Made by a program: the position numbers and the translations under genes
Notes under the pieces: generated by a model
Databases searched by the model: none
What the model was told of the DNA's origin: nothing
Seen by the model: the letters and a program-made list of their open reading frames with translations, nothing else
In this document: positions 1-5,261 of the stretch, piece by piece
Position numbering within the stretch: position 1 is the stretch's first letter
Layout: each line of letters starts with the position of its first letter
Assembly: GCA_029938595.1 (NCBI GenBank)
Contig: JAOZUP010000300.1
Span: 1 to 5,261, forward strand
Direction of reading: 5' to 3'
Origin: Thermoanaerobaculales bacterium
GTDB taxonomy: Bacteria > Acidobacteriota > Thermoanaerobaculia > Thermoanaerobaculales > Sulfomarinibacteraceae
Length of the DNA stretch: 5,261 nucleotides

Positions 1-33
1 TTCCGAGTTCTGACCGAAACCTAAGATGAGGTC

Positions 34-2217
34 ATGAATATCGACACACGGTTGTTCCGCAGCATCCTGGCGCGGCGCTTCTTTGCGCTCTTCGTGGTCA
101 GTGCTCTCGTGCCGATCGTGATCCTCGCGTCCGTGGCCTATTGGAGGGTGAGCGAGGAGCTGTTCAAACAGAGCGAGTACCGCCTGCACCACGCCGCGCG
201 ATCGGTGGGCCTTTCGATTTCAGAGCGGCTCAACTTCCTCGAGGCGGAGCTGGGTTCGTTCTCCGCAATCGAAGAGCCGGGCGGGGCTCATCGGCCGGTG
301 CACGACGTCACCGTGGAACGAATCCAAACGCTCTTCGAGGCGGTGGCCGTGGTCACTGCCGATGGCGAGGTGTCGCCCTTCTTCGGTGAACCGCCGGCCC
401 CACCGAAGCTGAAAATTGGAGAACTTCGACATCTGGAGCTGGGAAAGACGCTCATCCTCACCGGCGGCCGAAGTGAGAGTGGGAAGTCGTCGCTGGTGAT
501 GGCGCGCTTCCGCGATCCCTCGGATCCTCGTGCTGGGCTCGTTGTGGGAGTGGTTGCCGAGAACTATCTGTGGGGAATCTCTGACGGTAACGTAGTCCCC
601 TTTGGAATGGAGCTGTGCGCCTACGATGACAATCGACGCATGCTGTACGACTCATTCCCGGGATGCGAGGAGATGGCGCCCCTGGTGACGGCCGAGACCA
701 TCGGTGGACACAGCGGCGACCTCGAGGTCACGTACGGCCGGGAAGAATTTTTCGCCCGCTATCGCAATCTCTTTCTGAAGCCGCAGTTCTTTGTCGACGA
801 TTGGACGCTTGTGCTTGTCCAGTCCGAGACCGAAATCCTCGGTCCCATGGGAACGATCCTCAGTCCGATGGAGAGCTTTCAGTGGGCATTTCCCCTGGTG
901 GTGCTCGCGTCGTTCTGGGTCGTGCTCCTGCTCAGCAGCTACGCTATTCGGAAAAGCCTGGTGCCTCTCGACCGACTTACGGAGGCCACTCGGCGTATTG
1001 CCGACCGCGATTTTTCGACCCGTGTTGATGTCACCAGCGGTGATGAGTTCGAAGACCTCGCGGATGCCTTCAACAATATGTCGGATCGTCTCCAGCGACA
1101 GTTCAGCTCGTTGGCGACCAACGCGGCGATTCATCGCGCCATCCTCTCCACGATCGACACCTCGTCGATCGTCGAGACAGCTGCGGTTGGCGCCCTCGAT
1201 ACGCTGAACTGTGATCTCGTGTGGGTCGGCGTGTGCGGTTCAGGAGACTCGAACGAGGTCGATGTGTCCTGTGCGGACAAGCTACATCCGGGGTCCGTGC
1301 GCAATTTCTCGACCTCACTCTCTGCCTGGGATATCGAGGTCCTGTCTGGCGACGAGAAACCGGTGGTTCTGACCGGGGACGCGGGGAGATCCGGTCTATT
1401 GGAGAGCCTGACCGCGGAGGCCGACTCGACCGTGGTCGCCTTCCCCATCCCGCTTGCCGAACAGCTGGCGGCGGTGCTCTGCATTGGCCGCGGCGCTGGG
1501 AGCGGTTTCTCAGAAGAGGAGCTCGCGGAGGCCCGCCAGCTCGCGGATCAGGTAGCGGTGGCGCTCTCCAACGCAAATCTGATCGAGGAGATGAAGGCAC
1601 TCACGTGGGGCACGCTCGAAGCGCTCGCGCGGGCCATCGATGCGAAATCGTCGTGGACGGGCGGTCACTCGGAACGGGTGACGGCGATGTCGCTGAAGAT
1701 CGCCAAGGTCATGGGCCGGAATGAGAGCGAGCTCGACGTCCTCCACCGTGGCGCGCTGCTCCACGACATCGGCAAGCTGGGCGTCTCGATGGGGGTTCTC
1801 GACAAACCGGAAGAGCTGAGCCGCGATGAGTACCGGCAGGTGATGAGTCATACCTCGATCGGCCGCCGGATCCTCGAGCCGATCTCCGCCTTCGCAGACA
1901 TCCTGCCGATCGTTACCGAGCACCACGAGAAGTGGGATGGCACCGGCTATCCAAACCGGTTGGCGGGTGAGGAGATCGACATTAACGCACGCATTCTTTC
2001 GGTTGCGGACACGTGGGACGCCATGACCTCGGACCGGCCGTACCGAAAGGCCGGCGACGCCGAGTTCGCTGTGACGGAGATCTGCAATGAGGCCGGGAAG
2101 CAGTTCGACCCGGGGGTGGTGGAGGCCTTTCTCATTGCCATGGGTGAGGATCCGGGCCGTCTCACGGCTCGGTCGGAGAAAGAGGATCTTCCGCAAGCTG
2201 CAGGGGGGCCGACATGA
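34..2217 (+). CDS. Membrane-bound HD-GYP cyclic-di-GMP phosphodiesterase receptor (periplasmic sensor-HAMP-GAF-HD-GYP)
   Basis: This 727-residue protein is predicted to sense an envelope signal and hydrolyse the second messenger c-di-GMP at the inner membrane. A basic N-terminus is followed by TM1 (about 16-37), a periplasmic region (about 38-283, Cache-like in layout but not firmly assigned) and TM2 (about 284-304). A HAMP linker (about 304-357) has the expected P311 and the D337-E338 acidic pair; a GAF-type domain (about 365-515) follows. The HD-GYP domain (about 522-705) keeps its signature residues: H545 in GHSERV, H577-D578 and K581 in HDIGK, H606, H630-H631 in EHHEKWDGTGYP, and D659. 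All expected metal ligands are present, so it should be active. Periplasmic C195 and C211 could form a disulfide. The ATG at 34 is chosen because it gives a normal membrane-anchor N-terminus; the GAGG at 28-31 is a weak, close Shine-Dalgarno. The stop overlaps the next start (ATGA). The family call is secure; the ligand and the GAF effector are unknown. Confidence 0.95.
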   Translation: MNIDTRLFRSILARRFFALFVVSALVPIVILASVAYWRVSEELFKQSEYRLHHAARSVGLSISERLNFLEAELGSFSAIEEPGGAHRPVHDVTVERIQTLFEAVAVVTADGEVSPFFGEPPAPPKLKIGELRHLELGKTLILTGGRSESGKSSLVMARFRDPSDPRAGLVVGVVAENYLWGISDGNVVPFGMELCAYDDNRRMLYDSFPGCEEMAPLVTAETIGGHSGDLEVTYGREEFFARYRNLFLKPQFFVDDWTLVLVQSETEILGPMGTILSPMESFQWAFPLVVLASFWVVLLLSSYAIRKSLVPLDRLTEATRRIADRDFSTRVDVTSGDEFEDLADAFNNMSDRLQRQFSSLATNAAIHRAILSTIDTSSIVETAAVGALDTLNCDLVWVGVCGSGDSNEVDVSCADKLHPGSVRNFSTSLSAWDIEVLSGDEKPVVLTGDAGRSGLLESLTAEADSTVVAFPIPLAEQLAAVLCIGRGAGSGFSEEELAEARQLADQVAVALSNANLIEEMKALTWGTLEALARAIDAKSSWTGGHSERVTAMSLKIAKVMGRNESELDVLHRGALLHDIGKLGVSMGVLDKPEELSRDEYRQVMSHTSIGRRILEPISAFADILPIVTEHHEKWDGTGYPNRLAGEEIDINARILSVADTWDAMTSDRPYRKAGDAEFAVTEICNEAGKQFDPGVVEAFLIAMGEDPGRLTARSEKEDLPQAAGGPT
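2202..2208 (+). promoter_or_regulatory. Shine-Dalgarno inside the HD-GYP gene, for the coupled downstream gene
   Basis: The purine run AGGGGGG lies five bases before the ATG at 2214, inside the last codons of the upstream gene. It supports the 2214 start over the internal ATG at 2283. Confidence 0.6.
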
Positions 2218-2672
2218 GCACTCCAGATCAAGGCCACGTGATCGAAGTTGTCGCGGCGCACGAAGACTTGGACCCGAAGGGTATGAGCACCGGACGGATC
2301 CTGCTGATCCTGCTGGGCCTTGCCGTCATCGCCGTAGTGGCCGGGCGGCTGCTTTACCAACAGGGCTTCGACTCCAAGACCGTGCCCACCGAACTCATCG
2401 GTTTGTGGACCACCGCTGACCCCAGCTACTCCGATCGCTACCTCGAGTTGCAGCCGGACTCCATCACCTTCGGCACCGGCGGCACGTCATCCATCAAGTA
2501 CTCGATCATCGGCGTGGTCCGGCAGGAGGCCGGCGAACGGGAGGCCTACGAAATCCACTTCCGTGGTGTGGACGGCGCGAAGTTCAGCAGAGAGATCGTC
2601 CTCGCCGGTTCCGGCAACAAGCTCTACTTCAGGAGTCAGGCAGAGGTTGTCTGGACGAGGTTCCAGCAGTGA
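2214..2672 (+). CDS. Small single-pass membrane protein of unknown function, coupled to the HD-GYP receptor
   Basis: I do not recognise this 152-residue protein. It has an acidic, polar N-terminus (1-28), one strongly hydrophobic segment (about 29-46, rich in Leu, Ile, Val and Ala), and a soluble domain of about 100 residues. That domain starts with a GLW motif (63-65) and is rich in alternating hydrophobic and polar stretches (SITFG, YSIIGV, YEIHFRG, KLYFR), which suggests a small beta-sandwich or lipocalin-like fold; this is inference from pattern only. The soluble part is probably periplasmic. The start at 2214 overlaps the HD-GYP stop in an ATGA junction and is preceded by a G-rich Shine-Dalgarno (AGGGGGG, 2202-2208) at good spacing. 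Translational coupling is therefore likely, and a role beside the receptor is plausible but unproven. An in-frame alternative start is M24 at 2283, preceded by GAAGG, and would remove most of the cytoplasmic tail. The gene ends 10 bp from the convergent DUF5916 gene. Confidence 0.85.
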   Translation: MSTPDQGHVIEVVAAHEDLDPKGMSTGRILLILLGLAVIAVVAGRLLYQQGFDSKTVPTELIGLWTTADPSYSDRYLELQPDSITFGTGGTSSIKYSIIGVVRQEAGEREAYEIHFRGVDGAKFSREIVLAGSGNKLYFRSQAEVVWTRFQQ

Positions 2673-2682
2673 GAAGTGCGGG

Positions 2683-4920
2683 TTAAAACACCCACGCATA
2701 GCCGATCTTTGCGAAGATCGTCCGGTCGGCTTGCGTGAGGCCGTAGTCCTGGGTCGCAATCGAGCTGTCCGAGTATCCGACGAACAGCACCGTGCGCGGG
2801 TTGAGCTTGTATGAGAACAGGAGCTGGCTGAAGAGGTTCTGGTACTCCGGACCGCGGCCATCGCTGAAGAGTGCGGGATTGAACTCGTTGTCCACGTGTT
2901 GCAGGATCATGCGTACGAAACTGCGGGGGTTGAATTGCCAGGAGGCGGCGAGTTGGCCGATGGTCGAGGTGTAGAGCCAGCCCTCGTCGACATCCATCCG
3001 CTCCCTGGTGAAGATGGGCTCGATGCGGAAGTGACGGCCGAAGCGGTACCAGAAACCGGCGTTGATGTTGAGGAAGTCGCCGGGGCGGGTGTTGGCGTAG
3101 TCAACCTGACCGCCGCCGTGGACGTTGAGCCAGGCGTGGCTGTGGCCGTCGGGCTTTGCGCAGAAGTGGAGGCTGAGGCGATTGAAGTCGAACAGCTCTC
3201 CGTTGAATCCTTCCCGCGCCCTGCTCGGCCGTACGATTGAGTGAGACTGCATCGGTCCCTCGACGGTGAACTGGACGACGTCCTCGTGGAAGAGGAGGAA
3301 ACCGCTCTGGTCTTTGGTGTCGGCGACCTTGGCCTTGAGGTTCAGACGCGAGTACCAGCTGCCGTTGCGGGCGTTCCAGGTATAGCCGAGGCCTGCCTCC
3401 CGGTGTTCATAACCCACCTGGGGCAGGAAGCCGAGGTCGGCCCGGAAGTCGGTGCCTATGTCCGACCACGCCGCCCACCACTCCCAGGTGCGGGTGTCGT
3501 GGATGTAGAGCACCTCGGCGGCCCAGTCGTCGAAGTCACCCTCCGGTTGGTCAAAACCCTCGGCAACATCGCTCGGGTAGCGGGTGCTCGAGGAGACAAG
3601 TTGCACGAAAACACGGTCCTTCGGGGTGATCCGGAAATCGCCGTCGACTCCGCCGACACGATTGAGGTAGTCATTTCCTTCGCGGTTGGTGATGAGCCCG
3701 CCGATGGTGAAGCGGTTGTCGATGTCGAATTTGTAGCGCAGCACAGTGGCCCTGTTCGACTGGTCGAGGACTGTGAAGCTCGAGCTCTCGCTGCCGGGGA
3801 TGATGAGGTTGGTGACGTCGTCCTCGACCACATAGGCGCCCATGGTGTGGGCGCCCTCCTTACCGGTGAGCTTGAGGCCCCACGCCGGGTCGCGCATCAT
3901 CCGGGTGTAGACGACGTTCATGGAGGTGTCGAAGAAGTCGGCCCCCTCCATGAAGAACGGCCGTAATTCTGGGAAGAAAATGGCGAATGGGCGGTTGACC
4001 CGAAGCTGCAGCGCGTCGGCTTCGACCTGTGAGAAATCGGGATTGATGGTGCCGCTGAGGGTGAGGTTCGGGGTGACACCCCAGCGCGCCGTCAGACCGA
4101 TCTCGACCTCCGGATCGCCGTTGACGACTGGCCCGTTCGGGAAATCCTCGCGAAGATCGGTTCGTGACGCGGTGAGCGTCGGTACGAGCTCGATGTTGCG
4201 GCCTGGCGAGACGTCGGCGAAACCCTCGATCTTGTGAGCCTGACAGAGGTAGCAGTTGTTGCTGCGGTCGCGGGCAAACGCTCCAATCTGGTGCGAGACG
4301 TTGCGAGGGTATCCGCGGATGGCGTCGAAGCCCCAGATCTGGGGCCCGCTGCTGCGCTGGAAGCGAAGCGTGGAGAAGGGGATCTCGATCTCGGCCGACC
4401 AACCCCAGTCGGTGATCGTGCCCGCCGATTTCCAAATCCCGTCCCACGGCGTACCGCCACTCGAATTCACCTCGATCACGTCCATCTGCACCCCTAATGG
4501 GTTGACGGCGAAAAGATAGTCGCGGCGCTCGTCGTTGAAGGTGTCGAGGACCACTCCGACCCAGTCGTCGGTCCACGCCTGGTCGCGGTCCGCGAGATGG
4601 GCGCGAATCGCGGAGGGATCGGGGTCGTAGGCGCGAAAACCCACGTAGAGCCGAGACTCGTCGTGCATCACGAAGACCTCGGTGCGCACCGGTGCGGGCG
4701 TGTTCTCGCCGGGCTGCACCTCGTAGTCGAGGGTCATGACCCACGCCCGCTTCCAGACGGGTTCGTCGAGAACCCCGTCGACATCGATTCTGGTTTCGAC
4801 GCGGGGGATCTGGAACGGTGTCGTCGGTTCGTCGTCCGCTGAGGGCGCCTCCTGGGCAGTAGCCAGCGTCTGGCACAGCCCGATCACTACGAGGCAGATT
4901 GTTGCGGACCTCTGGAGCAT
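2683..4920 (-). CDS. Secreted CBM9-like/DUF5916 outer-membrane beta-barrel protein
   Basis: This 745-residue protein is predicted to be exported and to end in an outer-membrane barrel. The signal peptide has a hydrophobic core at about 6-19 and a probable signal peptidase I site after A20-T21-A22. A CBM9-like beta-sandwich follows (about 38-188): it opens with IDVDGVLDEPVWKRA, then RTEVFVMHDESRLYVGFRAYD and a DDWVGVVLDTF stretch, as in family 9 carbohydrate-binding modules. The DUF5916 part (about 195 to the end) carries the family landmarks NPDFSQVEAD (293-302) and FFPELRPFFMEGADFF (315-330). These are followed by many alternating amphipathic strands and a C-terminal aromatic residue (YAWVF), typical of barrel proteins. 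C223 and C226 form a CxxC just before the KIEGF segment. The function of DUF5916 is not established; glycan or other ligand binding or transport at the surface is inference. The gene has its own leader region and converges on the 2214 gene with a 10-bp gap, so it is not in that operon. Confidence 0.93.
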   Translation of the reverse strand: MLQRSATICLVVIGLCQTLATAQEAPSADDEPTTPFQIPRVETRIDVDGVLDEPVWKRAWVMTLDYEVQPGENTPAPVRTEVFVMHDESRLYVGFRAYDPDPSAIRAHLADRDQAWTDDWVGVVLDTFNDERRDYLFAVNPLGVQMDVIEVNSSGGTPWDGIWKSAGTITDWGWSAEIEIPFSTLRFQRSSGPQIWGFDAIRGYPRNVSHQIGAFARDRSNNCYLCQAHKIEGFADVSPGRNIELVPTLTASRTDLREDFPNGPVVNGDPEVEIGLTARWGVTPNLTLSGTINPDFSQVEADALQLRVNRPFAIFFPELRPFFMEGADFFDTSMNVVYTRMMRDPAWGLKLTGKEGAHTMGAYVVEDDVTNLIIPGSESSSFTVLDQSNRATVLRYKFDIDNRFTIGGLITNREGNDYLNRVGGVDGDFRITPKDRVFVQLVSSSTRYPSDVAEGFDQPEGDFDDWAAEVLYIHDTRTWEWWAAWSDIGTDFRADLGFLPQVGYEHREAGLGYTWNARNGSWYSRLNLKAKVADTKDQSGFLLFHEDVVQFTVEGPMQSHSIVRPSRAREGFNGELFDFNRLSLHFCAKPDGHSHAWLNVHGGGQVDYANTRPGDFLNINAGFWYRFGRHFRIEPIFTRERMDVDEGWLYTSTIGQLAASWQFNPRSFVRMILQHVDNEFNPALFSDGRGPEYQNLFSQLLFSYKLNPRTVLFVGYSDSSIATQDYGLTQADRTIFAKIGYAWVF

Positions 4921-4924
4921 TCGG

Positions 4925-4932
4925 TTCCCCCT
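4925..4932 (-). promoter_or_regulatory. Shine-Dalgarno of the DUF5916 gene
   Basis: On the minus strand AGGGGGAA stands four bases before the ATG at 4920, with six bases between its last G and the start. This is a strong ribosome binding site and fixes the start, in agreement with the signal peptide that begins there. Its first bases lie in the 3' arm of the inverted repeat at 4929-4976. Confidence 0.75.
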
Positions 4933-4976
4933 GACCGATGACCGTCGGGGTGTTTACGGTCATGTCGCGGTCAGGG
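4929..4976 (-). promoter_or_regulatory. Composite inverted repeat in the DUF5916 leader (RNA hairpin or operator)
   Basis: Two perfect inverted repeats are nested. The outer arms are CCCTGACCG (4929-4937) and CGGTCAGGG (4968-4976). The inner arms are ATGACCGT (4938-4945) and ACGGTCAT (4956-4963). The left arms are contiguous; the right arms are separated by four bases (4964-4967), and the loop is ten bases (4946-4955). In the minus-strand transcript this would fold as a 17-bp stem with a 4-nt bulge, and its 3' arm would pair the first bases of the Shine-Dalgarno. Read as DNA, it contains four copies of the hexamer TGACCG, two in each orientation (4932-4937, 4939-4944, 4957-4962, 4968-4973), which could be protein-binding half-sites. 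The symmetry is seen directly; the regulatory role is inferred. Confidence 0.6.
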
Positions 4977-5151
4977 TTTTGTTTTCGAGACCGGCAATCA
5001 TTTTGAGTTTTTCTCTGTGCCTCTCCGTGGCTCTCTGTGTCTCTGTGGTTCTTATGATTGCGCAAGCCCGCTTTTCCACCCCGTCTCGTCGCGAGGTCCG
5101 GGAGATGGCGAGATGTGCGGGCTAGACATCGTTTCACGCTTATTGGATCGG
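4977..5151. other. Intergenic spacer between the RND and DUF5916 genes
   Basis: Apart from the CTCTGTG tract, this spacer holds only weak structure. A long-range dyad pairs AGCCCGC (5065-5071) with GCGGGCT (5117-5123), and a small CTCG/CGAG hairpin sits at 5085-5095. I see no convincing -35/-10 pair for the DUF5916 gene on the minus strand, although the A-rich minus-strand stretch matching 4977-5012 is where one would expect it. No tRNA, CRISPR or small gene is supported here. Confidence 0.5.
5008..5050. repeat. CTCTGTG-type degenerate intergenic repeat tract
   Basis: The plus strand carries four near-identical hexamers: TCTGTG at 5014-5019, TCCGTG at 5024-5029, TCTGTG at 5034-5039 and TCTGTG at 5042-5047, each preceded by a C/T-rich bridge. 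The spacing is 10, 10 and 8 bases. A T-run precedes the tract and GGTT follows it. The complementary strand reads as repeated CACAGAG. From general knowledge, tracts of this CTCTGTG/CACAGAG kind occur between genes in many unrelated bacterial genomes and are often mis-annotated as short HRDTE-like proteins; their origin and role are not settled as far as I know. Base composition here (C/T-rich on one strand) is unlike the neighbouring genes. Confidence 0.7.
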
Positions 5152-5168
5152 TTAGGAACGCCGATCCA
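5144..5168 (-). terminator. Stem-loop across the RND stop codon (weak terminator candidate)
   Basis: TGGATCGG (5144-5151) and CCGATCCA (5161-5168) form a perfect 8-bp inverted repeat around a 9-base loop that contains the RND stop codon. In the minus-strand transcript the stem is followed by AUAAGCG and not by a U-run, so it is not a canonical intrinsic terminator. It could stabilise the 3' end or assist Rho-dependent termination, or be a chance dyad. Confidence 0.3.
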
Positions 5169-5261
5169 GAATCGCGTACACCGCCGGTACGACCAGCAGG
5201 GTAAGGAGAGTCGAGGTGATCATGCCGCCGATCACGGTCAACGCCATCGGCGTGCGCAGCT
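5152..5261 (-). CDS. RND-family efflux transporter permease, C-terminal fragment (runs off window)
   Basis: The last 35 codons of a gene are visible on the minus strand, ending with TAA at 5152-5154. The peptide begins LRTPMALTVIGG and continues through MITSTLLTLLVVPAVYAIL to a short charged tail, DRRS. This matches the end of the inner-membrane pump of resistance-nodulation-division systems, where the final transmembrane helix carries the conserved GG-(3 to 5 residues)-TLLTLxVVPxxY pattern. Such pumps use the proton gradient to export drugs, metals or other compounds with a periplasmic adaptor and an outer-membrane channel. The fragment is too short to choose between the HAE-1 (AcrB-like) and heavy-metal (CusA-like) groups. 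The rest of the protein lies beyond position 5261. It runs in the same direction as the DUF5916 gene but is separated from it by 231 bp before that gene's start. Confidence 0.85.
   Translation of the reverse strand, partial: LRTPMALTVIGGMITSTLLTLLVVPAVYAILDRRS

Noticed and set aside
1..24. Possible 3' end of an upstream gene (reading FRVLTET then TAA at 22-24)
   Set aside because: All three plus-strand frames hit a stop in the first 30 bases, so seven codons cannot show which, if any, is coding. An upstream gene 9 bp from the HD-GYP start is possible but not supported.
1510..2196. Minus-strand open frame (228 codons) antisense to the HD-GYP domain
   Set aside because: It lies wholly opposite the conserved HD-GYP motifs and its His/Arg-rich translation matches no family; a shadow.
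3241..3966. Plus-strand open frame (241 codons) antisense to the DUF5916 gene
   Set aside because: It mirrors the codon structure of the opposite strand (Val/Gly/Glu-rich), has no recognisable domain or ribosome binding site, and the minus-strand gene is strongly supported by family motifs.
4873..4884. Lipobox-like VIGLC in the DUF5916 signal peptide
   Set aside because: Leu directly before Cys16 does not fit a lipobox, and a clean ATA signal peptidase I site follows a few residues later.
4876..4963. Upstream ATG (4963-4961) in the DUF5916 leader as a regulatory uORF
   Set aside because: It has no Shine-Dalgarno, lies within the hairpin, is out of frame with the gene, and belongs to the long spurious frame.
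3860..5137. Long minus-strand open frame (425 codons) overlapping the 5' half of the DUF5916 gene
   Set aside because: Its translation is Arg/Pro-rich with no domain, it is out of frame with the well-supported DUF5916 gene, and its first part is just the CACAGAG repeat read as HRDTE-like peptide. It is a GC-rich frame shadow.

Overview
The window is GC-rich, densely coded bacterial DNA. It holds three complete genes and the last codons of a fourth. The gene content (an outer-membrane DUF5916 barrel protein, a multidomain HD-GYP receptor and an RND efflux pump) and a CTCTGTG-type intergenic repeat fit a Gram-negative environmental lineage. Acidobacteriota (for example Thermoanaerobaculia-like) or Gemmatimonadota are my best guesses, but this is inference from gene families; the window has no phylogenetic marker.

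Layout. Positions 34-2217 (+) encode a 727-residue membrane receptor: TM, periplasmic sensor of about 245 residues, TM, HAMP, GAF, then a catalytically intact HD-GYP domain predicted to degrade cyclic-di-GMP. Its stop codon overlaps the start of a small single-pass membrane protein of unknown function (2214-2672, +), so the two are probably translationally coupled. After a gap of only 10 bp the convergent gene at 2683-4920 (-) encodes a secreted protein with a CBM9-like domain and a DUF5916 beta-barrel. Positions 4921-5151 form the only sizeable intergenic stretch. It holds a 17-bp imperfect inverted repeat touching the Shine-Dalgarno of the DUF5916 gene, a CTCTGTG-type repeat tract, and weak dyads. 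At the right edge, 5152-5261 (-) is the C-terminus of an RND-family efflux transporter, which runs out of the window.

How the genes might work together. The receptor and its small partner look like a two-gene signalling unit in which an envelope signal is turned into c-di-GMP breakdown. The DUF5916 protein and the RND pump are both envelope proteins on the opposite strand, but nothing in the sequence ties them to the receptor. I found no convincing evidence of a new defence, mobile or biosynthetic system. The most interesting items are the structured leader of the DUF5916 gene, the adjoining repeat tract, and the unrecognised coupled partner of the HD-GYP receptor.
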